A stretch of 64,000 nucleotides of DNA from an uncultured Lachnospiraceae bacterium (lineage in GTDB: Bacteria; Bacillota; Clostridia; Lachnospirales; Lachnospiraceae): positions 62,001 through 126,000 of the forward strand of contig CACZBK010000008.1 of assembly GCA_902779395.1 (NCBI GenBank), read 5' to 3'. Below the pieces are notes generated by a model. It saw only the letters and a list, made by a program, of their open reading frames with translations, was not told the DNA's origin and did not search any database. Positions 1 through 8,849 of this stretch are shown here, one piece after another (position 1 is the stretch's first letter; every line of letters starts with the position of its first letter). The position numbers were made by a program, and so were the translations under genes.

Positions 1-628
1 TAGCGCCGCCAAGGATCGCAACGAAAGGACGAACCGGATTCTCTACAGCGTTACCCAGGAAGTCGATCTCCTTCTTCATAAGGTAACCAACAGCACAGTT
101 ACCGCCCTTAGCACGTACCTTCTCGGTAACAACTGCTACGGAAGCATGTGCACGGTGAGCAGAACCGAATGCATCACATACATAATCATCGCAAAGATCA
201 GCAAGTTCGCTTGCGAATTTATCTCCTGCCTTTGCAGGCTTGGTCTCTTCTTCGCCACGGAAACGTGTATTCTGAAGAAGGATAACATCGCCTTCAGCCA
301 TAGCTGCAACTGCAGCTGTAGCATCATCACCTGTTACATTATAGTCAGCGATGAACTTAACTTCCTTGCCCAGCTTCTCGGACAGACGCTTTGCAACGGG
401 TGCAAGAGACTCTTTCTCATTAGGGCCTTCCTTCACCTTGCCAAGATGAGAGCAAAGGATAACCTTTCCGCCATCTGCCACCAGCTTGTTGATAGTGGGC
501 AGAGCTGCATTGATACGGGTCTCATCAGTGATCTCGCCGTTCTTTAAAGGAACGTTAAAATCACAACGTACGAGTACTCTTCTTCCCTTTGCGCTGAAAT
601 CATCAACAGATTTCTTATTAAGTGCCAT
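1..628 (-). CDS. pgk: phosphoglycerate kinase, N-terminal part (cut by window edge)
   Basis: Phosphoglycerate kinase transfers the phosphate of 1,3-bisphosphoglycerate to ADP in glycolysis. Read on the minus strand from an ATG at 628 the protein begins [20 protein letters not shown] and continues with RCDFNVPL (the conserved N-terminal substrate-binding RxDFNVP motif), SHLGKVKEG (the SHLGRP-like segment), LLQNTRF (LLENxRF motif) and FVAILGGA (the AILGGAK start). About 209 residues are present; the C-terminal nucleotide-binding domain lies outside the window. An AGGAGG site sits eight bases upstream of the start. It lies 173 bp downstream of gap on the same strand, the usual gap-pgk order, with a strong hairpin between them. 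Confidence 0.95.
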   Translation of the reverse strand, partial: MALNKKSVDDFSAKGRRVLVRCDFNVPLKNGEITDETRINAALPTINKLVADGGKVILCSHLGKVKEGPNEKESLAPVAKRLSEKLGKEVKFIADYNVTGDDATAAVAAMAEGDVILLQNTRFRGEEETKPAKAGDKFASELADLCDDYVCDAFGSAHRAHASVAVVTEKVRAKGGNCAVGYLMKKEIDFLGNAVENPVRPFVAILGGA

Positions 629-668
629 TTTATATTCCTCCTAAAAAATTATTATCTTTAACAAACAA

Positions 669-697
669 GGTCCGGCCGGCATATACCGGACCGGACC
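669..697 (-). terminator. gap-pgk intergenic hairpin
   Basis: GGTCCGG followed by CCGG, a short ATATA-type loop, then CCGG-A-CCGGACC gives an 11-pair G+C-rich stem with one bulged base. On the minus strand it is followed by CCTTGTTTGTT, which is only moderately T-rich. It may be a partial terminator or an RNA-stabilising processing hairpin that sets the gap:pgk ratio; the two options cannot be separated from the sequence. Confidence 0.55.
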
Positions 698-801
698 TTT
701 ATCTTGATTCATAGTCTCAACCTATCACGCGGTATGGTAGCACATACATTTGTGATGTGTCGCGGCTGATGAAGCATTTTGATCTTAGCTCAGATTATTT
801 C

Positions 802-1803
802 TCAGCCCAGCTCTGCAAAATACTTTATAGTACGTACCATCTGAGAGGTGTAGCTGTTCTCATTGTCATACCAGGATACAACCTGTACCAGGTTATCAGC
901 GCCAACCATAGTCTGGGTAGCATCGAAGATAGAACCATAGGTGCTTCCTACGATATCGGAAGAAACGATCTCATCCTCGTTGTAGCCGAAGCTCTCGGAT
1001 GCAGCAGCCTTCATTGCTGCGTTGATCTCTTCCTTGGTAACACTCTTCTCTACGGTAGCAACCAAGATGGTGGTAGAACCGGTAGGGGTAGGAACACGCT
1101 GTGCGGAACCGATCAGCTTGCCGTTCAGCTCAGGGATAACAAGGCCGATTGCCTTTGCAGCTCCGGTTGAGTTGGGAACGATGTTGATAGCGCCTGCACG
1201 GCTTCTTCTGAGATCACCCTTTCTCTGAGGACCGTCGAGGATCATCTGATCACCGGTGTAAGCATGGATGGTGCTCATGATACCGCTCTTGATACCTGCA
1301 AGGTCGTTAAGAGCCTTAGCCATAGGTGCAAGGCAGTTTGTGGTGCAGCTTGCAGCAGAGATGATCTTATCATCCTTGGTAAGGGTGGTGTGGTTTACAT
1401 TGTATACGATGGTAGGCAGATCATTGCCTGCGGGTGCGGAGATAACAACCTTCTTAGCACCAGCATTGATGTGTGCCTGAGCCTTCTCCTTAGAGGTGTA
1501 GAAACCGGAGCACTCAAGAACAACGTCTACGCCCAGCTCACCCCAAGGGCAATTGTTAGCATCGGGCTCTTTGTAGATCTTAAGGGTCTTGCCGTTAACG
1601 GTGATGGAATCCTCACCAGCTGAAACGGTATCAGCCAGAGCATACTTACCCTGTGAAGAATCATACTTAAGAAGATGAGCCAGCATCTTGGGAGAAGTAA
1701 GATCGTTGATAGCAACTACCTCATATCCCTCTGCTCCGAACATCTGACGGAATGCAAGACGACCGATACGGCCAAAACCATTGATTGCAACTTTTACTGC
1801 CAT
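802..1803 (-). CDS. gap: type I glyceraldehyde-3-phosphate dehydrogenase
   Basis: Catalyses NAD-dependent oxidation and phosphorylation of glyceraldehyde-3-phosphate in cytosolic glycolysis. The 333-residue product begins [20 protein letters not shown] with the Rossmann NGFGRIGR motif, contains the catalytic [15 protein letters not shown] segment (active Cys within SCTTNC) and the C-terminal [15 protein letters not shown] motif. The reading frame extends upstream to 1884, but the ATG at 1803 has a GGAGGAA site and matches the family N terminus, so it is chosen. It has its own sigma-A-type promoter at 1856-1884 and probably leads a transcript with pgk. Confidence 0.97.
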   Translation of the reverse strand: MAVKVAINGFGRIGRLAFRQMFGAEGYEVVAINDLTSPKMLAHLLKYDSSQGKYALADTVSAGEDSITVNGKTLKIYKEPDANNCPWGELGVDVVLECSGFYTSKEKAQAHINAGAKKVVISAPAGNDLPTIVYNVNHTTLTKDDKIISAASCTTNCLAPMAKALNDLAGIKSGIMSTIHAYTGDQMILDGPQRKGDLRRSRAGAINIVPNSTGAAKAIGLVIPELNGKLIGSAQRVPTPTGSTTILVATVEKSVTKEEINAAMKAAASESFGYNEDEIVSSDIVGSTYGSIFDATQTMVGADNLVQVVSWYDNENSYTSQMVRTIKYFAELG

Positions 1804-1831
1804 TGTTAATTCCTCCATAAAAGATATTAGT

Positions 1832-1846
1832 TGTGAACTATTCACA
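1832..1846. promoter_or_regulatory. inverted repeat in the gap leader, possible operator
   Basis: TGTGAA-CTA-TTCACA is a perfect 6-bp inverted repeat placed just downstream of the gap -10 box (1856-1861), so it would lie at about +3 to +17 of the transcript. The half sites resemble those of the NADH sensor Rex (TTGTGAA), but the spacing is one base shorter than the usual 18-bp Rex site. Confidence 0.35.
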
Positions 1847-1855
1847 TCGCCCACT

Positions 1856-1884
1856 ATTTTAGTACAAAGGCCGTTAAAATTCAA
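1856..1884 (-). promoter_or_regulatory. promoter of gap
   Basis: On the minus strand TTGAAT (1879-1884), a 17-bp spacer and TAAAAT (1856-1861) form a good sigma-A-type promoter about 50 bp before the gap start codon. Confidence 0.6.
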
Positions 1885-1948
1885 GCAGATTTTTCAGAAT
1901 GTTAAAGCCTTAAGCGCTATTACAAAGTTATGTCGACAAGATCTCCTG

Positions 1949-3034
1949 TCAATCCCTTATAAGCTCATCATTTTTATAATTCTCATAAACATACCAGTCT
2001 GCTTTATTATTAAGATATATATCAGTATATGCCGCATTCCAGGTGGAATGTGCGGAGGTAAGGGTAAATCCCTTATAATATGATTCCCTGCTGTACTGAT
2101 ATAATCCGGGATCAAATCTGATCCTGTATTCCCCGGTAGGTAAAGCAGTTATATTAGAAAATTCAGCCATAAAATAGCCTCTGCCGACTCCCGCCTCCCC
2201 ATCATAATCAAAGGATATGACAAATACCGTTTTCTGCTGTGAATAATCTTTTTTTATAAGGGAGTAGATCGCGCAAAGCTCAAAAGTCCCCGGCAGATAC
2301 TCGGAAAAATCACTCTCACACTCCGATTTAGCCAGAGCTATCGCATTTTTCTTCATCTCTTCAAGGTCTTCTTCACCTATAACATTGATATCACTCACAT
2401 ATTCCTCAAGCCCTTCCACAGTATAAGTCTTTTTTGTCTCGGTCAGCTTATAAGTGGTCGCCCCCTGCACAGCGCTGTCCTTTTCATAAGTTACGCTGAT
2501 AATATCACCATTACTTAGATTATCCATATCCGAAGTCTTTTTTCCGATCTGCGACACGACATAAGTATTCCTGTCATACAGCCTTGCCGTGGCGCTCCCG
2601 CTGATACCGTAATATGATATCTCAATATTATCAAAAGGGTCTATCTCCCGTGTACTACCCGATGATGAAGAACCCGAATTATTATAGGCGCTCTTCATGG
2701 CAACGCCGAAATAGATTGCATAAGTCAGCGCAGATATCAGGATAAGCACCGCATATATGCTTCCTATCACCGCAAATACGGTAAAAACTGTTTTTTTTCG
2801 ATTGGAGGCGCCTGTACCACGTCCGCCGGAATCCTTAGCATTCATGCTGTTCATGATCTGGCTTATCTGCCTGTCCTGGCGATCATCACGCTCACGGTCC
2901 ATCTTAGGGCCGTATACTTCAGTCATATCAAGTACAGCCCCGCAGAATTCGCAGCCTATGGTCCTGGTATTCCCGTCATATTGAACTGTCGCCCCGCAAT
3001 TGGGACATTTTACGGATCTTATATTAATGGCCAT
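1949..3034 (-). CDS. zinc-ribbon membrane protein of unknown function
   Basis: 361 residues. The N terminus carries a zinc-ribbon pattern, CPNC at 10-13 and CEFC at 28-31, followed by a charged linker, one transmembrane segment at roughly residues 86-113 and an exterior domain of about 240 residues with no family I recognise. A Ser/Gly-rich linker follows the membrane segment. This topology (cytosolic zinc ribbon, single span, external domain) is common among uncharacterised Clostridia envelope proteins. It starts ten bases after the stop of the secreted protein at 3044-5092, so the two are probably cotranscribed and may act together at the surface. Confidence 0.75.
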   Translation of the reverse strand: MAINIRSVKCPNCGATVQYDGNTRTIGCEFCGAVLDMTEVYGPKMDRERDDRQDRQISQIMNSMNAKDSGGRGTGASNRKKTVFTVFAVIGSIYAVLILISALTYAIYFGVAMKSAYNNSGSSSSGSTREIDPFDNIEISYYGISGSATARLYDRNTYVVSQIGKKTSDMDNLSNGDIISVTYEKDSAVQGATTYKLTETKKTYTVEGLEEYVSDINVIGEEDLEEMKKNAIALAKSECESDFSEYLPGTFELCAIYSLIKKDYSQQKTVFVISFDYDGEAGVGRGYFMAEFSNITALPTGEYRIRFDPGLYQYSRESYYKGFTLTSAHSTWNAAYTDIYLNNKADWYVYENYKNDELIRD

Positions 3035-3043
3035 CCATTTCTC

Positions 3044-5092
3044 CTATTCAGATATCCCCGGGCCGTTATATTTAAATTTCCCCTCTTTGACCTTTCCTGA
3101 CACCTTTTCATTCTTTTTGTTAACCTTGATCAGCGCTGTATCATCCGTAACTGTCAGATTACCTGTCAGCTTGATATCGCTTGTAAAAGTCAGGCTGTGT
3201 CCGTTTCCGTTTATCGTAAGCAATTCATATCCCTTTTTCGGAAGAAGGAATTTGCCCATCATGTTAACATCACCGATCAGCTTGATACTAAGCTCTTTCT
3301 CTCCGCTTTTCAGATTCGTATTCATGGCACTGACTGCATCTGTCCACAGACAGTATTGGCTTCCGCCAAACTCTATCGACTCTCCGAATAAGCATGCTTT
3401 ACCTTTATAGAAACAAAGGTAGGTAGGAACATCATTGGCCGTAAGACCTGTACAGTCAAATACACCTCTCAGATTATCTCCGGTCATATTCTTTTTACTG
3501 CACGAGATAACCTGGGTTCCGTCGGCAAGATCTTCATCTGAGTTGAATGTTAACATGCCTGTTGCTTTTCCTTTAAGCACTAAAGGTTTAAATCCTTTAT
3601 AAAGATATATCCCGGATCCCTCTTTGCCGATCAGTTCTTTGTTGACGGTGAACCTGTCACCACTTCCCACATTATAAACAGCCCCCGCTTCAAGAGTAAA
3701 CTTATCGGCAATAAGGGTATTAGCTGAAAGTGTTCCGGCAAGAACCATATCTTTCTTTACCTGTATCTTTACAGATTTACCGTCAAAGGCAACACCTGAA
3801 TTAATCGTAAGTCCTGATTTTGCATTTAAAGACAGTTTCTCGGGCACACCTTCCTTTTTACTGTGTACCGTTTTTATCACAACGTCTTCCAGAGTAAGCG
3901 GGCTGTTTGAAGTGATCTTATTGCCTTTTATCACTATACTATGTCCGTTTCCATATAAGGTAACCGAAGCAGGTTTCTTGGGAATGGATAAAGGCTTTTC
4001 ACCAACCATATCACTCTTAAGCTCTACGATATAGTCCTTAGCTTCGGTCATCTTACCAAAGGCTTCTTTTAAAGAGTGAACTTCAACAGACTCGTAACCA
4101 TCCTTTTCCATGATCACAGCCGTACCTGTCTCGGGGCTGCTCTTGCCGGCATCATCTTTTGCCGCTACTTTTAATTTATATTCGGTCCAGGACGTACCCG
4201 CTGTATCTATCCTAATACAGTAATCCCCGGCTGCCAGCGATTTGGTTATCACAGCTTCATTCCCACTATTATTAAATGCATGCTCTATCTTATTATCTTC
4301 CTTATAGTTCTTTTTAAACAGGTCTATATGAGAAGCCCAGGCACTGTTCAGCCATAATTCTACAGTTCCTTTTTTCTTGAGTGAAAACATATAATAATCA
4401 GCATAATCTCTTACAACTTCATCTCCGGATTTATTTATTATCACTCCATTGTATTCTTTATTCAGATCGATCTTTTTGGGGGAATTCTCCGAATCAGGCT
4501 CAGCCTCCCACAGATCGCTCTTCTCAAAGCCGGTCTTTACACGATATACTTTATATCCGTTTTCGTGGGCTTTATAAAATCTCAGAAGGAAACGCTCACC
4601 GGCCTTAACACCAAATGATTTTTTTTCTGCAGTACTGAATCCGTATTCATCTCCGCCTTTTACAACATCATCCAGACAAACACTGCCATTACTGTCCCAA
4701 ACGGTAATCCAGCCACTGGGAATTGCATTACCATCGGGAACACATCCCTGAATACTTAAAATTCCGTCATCTTTGGTTTCGATAAAATAGTAATCCCCGG
4801 TAAGCCCAAGGAGACCATCTACATCCTCATCATACGCAAGATTCCATGGATCATCTAAGGTACCGTCACCCCGTTGCCGTGATTCCCCCACACCACGAAC
4901 CGTTTCCCCGCTATCCGCTTCATTTTCTTCCGCTGTTGCTTTATCAGATGAATATTCTTCTGTTACAGCTTCCTCCACCGCAGTATCCTCTTCAGCTTCA
5001 TCTGCCGCAAGTACAAAGCCGCTGTTTCCGACAAGCATCGCAGCCGTCATCAATCCTGCAATTCCTTTTTTCAGTACTTCCTTCACTTTCAT
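3044..5092 (-). CDS. secreted protein with PPC-like domains
   Basis: 682 residues. A clear signal peptide (Lys-rich start, hydrophobic core, cleavage near VLAAD at about residue 30) is followed by an acidic Glu-rich linker. Residues about 75-200 and 205-315 look like two bacterial pre-peptidase C-terminal beta domains (pattern ADYYMFSLKKKGTVELWL and GDYCIRID). The rest, from about 330, alternates short beta segments such as LTLEDVVIKT and LTINGNGHSLTF and resembles a right-handed parallel beta-helix; no catalytic residues are evident. GAGG stands upstream of the ATG. Probably a surface carbohydrate- or wall-binding protein; the function is not known. Confidence 0.7.
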   Translation of the reverse strand: MKVKEVLKKGIAGLMTAAMLVGNSGFVLAADEAEEDTAVEEAVTEEYSSDKATAEENEADSGETVRGVGESRQRGDGTLDDPWNLAYDEDVDGLLGLTGDYYFIETKDDGILSIQGCVPDGNAIPSGWITVWDSNGSVCLDDVVKGGDEYGFSTAEKKSFGVKAGERFLLRFYKAHENGYKVYRVKTGFEKSDLWEAEPDSENSPKKIDLNKEYNGVIINKSGDEVVRDYADYYMFSLKKKGTVELWLNSAWASHIDLFKKNYKEDNKIEHAFNNSGNEAVITKSLAAGDYCIRIDTAGTSWTEYKLKVAAKDDAGKSSPETGTAVIMEKDGYESVEVHSLKEAFGKMTEAKDYIVELKSDMVGEKPLSIPKKPASVTLYGNGHSIVIKGNKITSNSPLTLEDVVIKTVHSKKEGVPEKLSLNAKSGLTINSGVAFDGKSVKIQVKKDMVLAGTLSANTLIADKFTLEAGAVYNVGSGDRFTVNKELIGKEGSGIYLYKGFKPLVLKGKATGMLTFNSDEDLADGTQVISCSKKNMTGDNLRGVFDCTGLTANDVPTYLCFYKGKACLFGESIEFGGSQYCLWTDAVSAMNTNLKSGEKELSIKLIGDVNMMGKFLLPKKGYELLTINGNGHSLTFTSDIKLTGNLTVTDDTALIKVNKKNEKVSGKVKEGKFKYNGPGISE

Positions 5093-5180
5093 TCAAATCG
5101 CCTCTCTTTCAGGTATCAACTTATGTCTGCCATGTAATTCTATAATATTTTTATATGTATTTCAAGTTTGCCCTAAAATG

Positions 5181-5206
5181 AAAAAGGGATCCGAAGATCC
5201 CTTTTT
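5181..5206 (-). terminator. rho-independent terminator after the chemoreceptor gene
   Basis: AAAAAGGGATC-CGAA-GATCCCTTTTT is a perfect 11-bp stem ending in a T tract on either strand, 18 bp beyond the stop of the 5224-7233 gene. Confidence 0.9.
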
Positions 5207-5223
5207 GCAGGCATATATACTGT

Positions 5224-7233
5224 TTAAACCGTGTATTTTGACAGATCGGAATTGATCGCTACGGAATACTGGTTTAAGTTCTCCGAGATACTTGTGATAT
5301 TATCGGTCTCCGTACGAAGCTTATTGCTTTCGGCAACTATGGTATTGCTAAGACCCAGCACCTCATTTATCCCCGCTGCCTGCTGCTCTGTGGTGGCAGC
5401 ATTATTGGAAGCAACATCATTGATCCTTTCTACACCGGTAGCTATATCACCTATACCCTCAGTAGCCTTGGCCACATCATTATATATCTTCTCAAATGAC
5501 TGGTTTGCTCCGTTCACGCCGCCCAGAGTAGCCTCCATATCTTTCAGGCATATCTCTGCTTTACGGTTGATATCGGCAATATTTTTCGTCACACCTTCTA
5601 TAAGCTTTCTGATAGTAACAGTAGCTTCGGATGACTGATTTGCCAAAGCTCCCACCTCTGAAGCAACCACTGCAAATCCGCGGCCCATCTCACCGGCTCT
5701 TGCTGCTTCTATCGATGCATTTAGCGAAAGCAGGTTTGTCTGCTCCGAAATAGCGTTGATCGTATCGGTGATCCCGGTTATTTCTTCTATGGAATGAGCG
5801 GTATCGCGTATAAGCCCGGTAAGTTCACCTATCGTCGTATTAAGCGTTGTGACATTCTGCGTCATCATCTGCATTTCTTCCCTGCCCTTAGCGGAAGCAT
5901 CAAGCATTTCAGAGCAAAGGCCTCTTACTTCTTCCGCATTCTCCGCAAGTTTACCGGAGGTTCCGGCCAGTTCCGTAGCCGCACGCGCCACTTCATCTAT
6001 CGATGAATTCATATCATTTAATGTAGAGTTGAGTCTTTCTATCGATTCACCCTGATTATTGTTAGCATCAGCAAGCGTATGAGATATATTGTAACATTCA
6101 CCGGCACTGCTGTTCATCTTTCCGGAGATATCTGCAAGACTGTTCAGAGTCGTACGCATATTGTCTATATACTCATTAAGACTCTCCGAAAGCGTAGTGA
6201 TCTCATTATTACCCTCCGGCGTTATCTTTACGGTAAAATCGCCCCTGCTTATATCCGTTATCCTCTTAGTCACAGTGGTCACAGGATTGATAGCCTTGCT
6301 TATTATGATGTATATCAAAACGGAAATAATACCTATCAGAACGATCCCGCCTATAAATGTTATGATCATAACCTTAAGTATAGCATCGCTAAGCAGGGAG
6401 CTGGGTGCAGCACTGACAACAGTCCACGATGTACCTTCTATATCCGTAGCGGTATACATATATGCACCAGATGCGGACTTAGCAGTCACCACTTTACTCT
6501 CGAGAGACGAATCACTCTTATCCATGCTGTCAAATATCCCTCCAAGTGTTGCTGCCACCGGTTCCGAAGTTGCTTCCAGTGTTTCTCCGACACACGAAAG
6601 CTCACTGCTTATCAGTATATCCTTTGTCTGTTTATTGATCATATAGTATTTGGTTTCATTGGAAATAGAGGAAAAACCGTTAACCTTCTCTACCACTTTG
6701 TCAAAATTGATATCACTTGAAAGCACTACATTGTCCCTGATCATAACTGCACAGGCAAGGCAGGTCTTTCCCGTGGAGGCATCTACGTAAGGTTCGGAAG
6801 TATAGATATCTCCCTTTGCCGCCAGAGCTCCCTGATACCATGGTCTGTCGGTAAATACAAAGCTGTCATCGGGTATCCATCCCGATCCATCGATGAACTT
6901 TCCCGTATCACCATATGCAATATAAATATCCTGTGAATCAGGATCAAGTTCCGTAAGCTTTAAAAGCAGAGCCTGCATCTCCTCATAAGAAAGATCGGAA
7001 ACGTTCCTGATAATATTTGCGGTCTGGCTAACCCTGTCTTCTATGCTGTTCCACCATTTGTGTATTTCTCCGGAATAGGCGGCAGACTCCCTCACAAGGA
7101 TCCCGTTTGTAAGCGACTGGATATTATCCGCTGCAAGCTTGATGCTGAGCTGTGTTATCGCCACTATTGCGATCGCCACATAGATGATGATCTTTGTTAG
7201 AAGGCTTTTTTTAAGAGATTTTCTTTTTTTCAT
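5224..7233 (-). CDS. methyl-accepting chemotaxis protein with dCache sensor
   Basis: 669 residues. Membrane span at about 14-34, a large extracellular dCache-type sensor to about 285, a second span near 285-315, a HAMP domain, then the signalling domain with the conserved tip [20 protein letters not shown] followed by [11 protein letters not shown]. In the sensor, R130-P-W132-Y133 and Y149-V-D151 match the arrangement of residues that bind amino-acid ligands in the dCache_1 amino-acid subfamily, so an amino acid ligand is a reasonable inference. It signals through CheW/CheA, which are not in the window. It sits downstream of an alanine/glycine-type symporter, with its own promoter and terminator. 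Confidence 0.92.
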   Translation of the reverse strand: MKKRKSLKKSLLTKIIIYVAIAIVAITQLSIKLAADNIQSLTNGILVRESAAYSGEIHKWWNSIEDRVSQTANIIRNVSDLSYEEMQALLLKLTELDPDSQDIYIAYGDTGKFIDGSGWIPDDSFVFTDRPWYQGALAAKGDIYTSEPYVDASTGKTCLACAVMIRDNVVLSSDINFDKVVEKVNGFSSISNETKYYMINKQTKDILISSELSCVGETLEATSEPVAATLGGIFDSMDKSDSSLESKVVTAKSASGAYMYTATDIEGTSWTVVSAAPSSLLSDAILKVMIITFIGGIVLIGIISVLIYIIISKAINPVTTVTKRITDISRGDFTVKITPEGNNEITTLSESLNEYIDNMRTTLNSLADISGKMNSSAGECYNISHTLADANNNQGESIERLNSTLNDMNSSIDEVARAATELAGTSGKLAENAEEVRGLCSEMLDASAKGREEMQMMTQNVTTLNTTIGELTGLIRDTAHSIEEITGITDTINAISEQTNLLSLNASIEAARAGEMGRGFAVVASEVGALANQSSEATVTIRKLIEGVTKNIADINRKAEICLKDMEATLGGVNGANQSFEKIYNDVAKATEGIGDIATGVERINDVASNNAATTEQQAAGINEVLGLSNTIVAESNKLRTETDNITSISENLNQYSVAINSDLSKYTV

Positions 7234-7286
7234 TTTTTTACCTCCGAAAGAATTGATCTGATCTCACGGTACTGAATACCTGTAAT

Positions 7287-7315
7287 ATTTTAGCACTAAA
7301 GAAATCCATAGACAA
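7287..7315 (-). promoter_or_regulatory. promoter of the chemoreceptor gene
   Basis: Minus strand TTGTCT (7310-7315), 17-bp spacer, TAAAAT (7287-7292): a sigma-A-type promoter rather than the TAAA/GCCGATAA pattern of flagellar sigma-D genes. Confidence 0.55.
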
Positions 7316-7322
7316 CAACCTG

Positions 7323-8846
7323 TCAATAAGCTCCCTTCTGGACCGCTTTCATAGCATCCCTCTGCAGATCAGGATCAAATGAGAGCATCGGTTCGATATC
7401 CTTTCCTTTTATCCTGCGTTCTATGTAATTACGTGTAAGCTTGACTATAAGCGGCGACAATGCGAGCACACCTATCAGATTGGGTATCATCATCAGTCCG
7501 TTAAATGTATCGGATATTTCCCATGCAAGGCTGGATTCAGTAACAGACCCCCATATGATTATTATTACGAATATAACCCTGTATGCCCTGGCACTCTTAA
7601 CACCAAGGAGGTACTCTGTAACCTTCGCTCCGTAATATGACCAGCCTATAAAAGTCGAAAAGGCAAAAAGCACGATAGCCATTACCACAAACCATTCCCC
7701 CGGCTTACCAAGACAATCCCTGAATGCCCTTGCAACCAGGGTAGCATCACTTGTCCCCGCTGCTACCAGCCCTGTCTTCAGATCCACGGCATCCGACGAA
7801 AGTACCACTACTGCAGTCATAGTACATATTATGATCGTATCTACAAAAACTTCAGCCATCCCCCAAAGCCCCTGTTTTACAGGCTCTCTTGCACAGGAAT
7901 TACAATGCACGATAACCGATGATCCAAGCCCCGCTTCGTTTGAAAAAATACCTCTTTTACATCCGCTCTTTATGGTATTCAGCGCGATCTGTACAGCCGT
8001 ACCGACCGCACCGCCTTTAACAGCTTCCGGACCAAGAGCAAATTTAAATATCGCGGCAAAAACTGCCGGAAGTTTTGTGACATGAATAAGAGCAACGATA
8101 AGACATCCCAGGATATAACTGAAGCACATAAAGGGGATCAGTTTCTCCGATGCTAAAGCCACACGTCTGAATCCTCCGAAAATAATGATCGCAGCAGCCA
8201 GCATGAGCACGAGACCTATAGTCAGATTTACTTTCGGAAGGCCAAGAAATGTTCCTTTATCAACTCCCCGGAAAAAAGTCTCCTCAACATTTATCGTTAT
8301 CTTGCTTATCTGTATCATATTACCGATACCAAATGAAGCTACCATCGTCAGGATGCAGAAGATAACCCCAAGGCCTCTTCCCAGTTTCCTGCAATGTTTT
8401 AATGATCCCACTCCGTCCTCAAGATAATACATAGGTCCGCCTGACCAGGCCCCTTCCACATTTCTTCTTCTGTAATATATCCCAAGGACATTTTCGGAAT
8501 ACTTGACCATCATCCCGAAAAAAGCGGCTACCCACATCCAGAATACTGCTCCGGCACCTCCGACACAGATCGCAGAGGAAACTCCGGCGATATTCCCCGT
8601 ACCGACTGTAGCACAGAGTGCCGTACAGAAAGTCCTGTACTGTGACAGCGCACCTGCATCGTTAACTATCCTGCCTTCTCCCCTGATGCTTCCGAAAGTC
8701 TTTTTATACCAGTGTCCCAGATGCGTGATCTGAAAAAAGCCGGTGATCAGCGTACAGATAATACCGGTTCCCAAAAGCAGTACCAGACCGAATGTTCCCC
8801 ATGCAAAGCCGTTAACGGCGTTATTTATCCTTATGATCGTTTCCAT
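7323..8846 (-). CDS. alanine/glycine:cation symporter (AGCS family)
   Basis: 507 residues, the usual AGCS size, with about ten to eleven hydrophobic spans. Imports alanine or glycine with sodium. Family features include TVGTGNIAGVSSAI near residue 80 (the unwound-helix substrate site), MYYLEDGVG, and GIFSNEAGLGSS near residue 300. Its ATG follows the stop of the DegV-containing hybrid kinase (8850) by three bases, so it is very likely translated from the same transcript as the two kinases upstream, which suggests that they sense or control amino acid uptake. Confidence 0.93.
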   Translation of the reverse strand: METIIRINNAVNGFAWGTFGLVLLLGTGIICTLITGFFQITHLGHWYKKTFGSIRGEGRIVNDAGALSQYRTFCTALCATVGTGNIAGVSSAICVGGAGAVFWMWVAAFFGMMVKYSENVLGIYYRRRNVEGAWSGGPMYYLEDGVGSLKHCRKLGRGLGVIFCILTMVASFGIGNMIQISKITINVEETFFRGVDKGTFLGLPKVNLTIGLVLMLAAAIIIFGGFRRVALASEKLIPFMCFSYILGCLIVALIHVTKLPAVFAAIFKFALGPEAVKGGAVGTAVQIALNTIKSGCKRGIFSNEAGLGSSVIVHCNSCAREPVKQGLWGMAEVFVDTIIICTMTAVVVLSSDAVDLKTGLVAAGTSDATLVARAFRDCLGKPGEWFVVMAIVLFAFSTFIGWSYYGAKVTEYLLGVKSARAYRVIFVIIIIWGSVTESSLAWEISDTFNGLMMIPNLIGVLALSPLIVKLTRNYIERRIKGKDIEPMLSFDPDLQRDAMKAVQKGAY

Positions 8847-8849
8847 TGT

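Noticed and set aside
1832-1846. Definite Rex operator
   Set aside because: Half-sites fit but the total length is 17 rather than 18 bp; kept only as a possible operator.
6079-6720. Plus-strand open frame of 213 codons
   Set aside because: Antisense to the chemoreceptor gene, whose motifs are complete; the frame encodes no recognisable protein.
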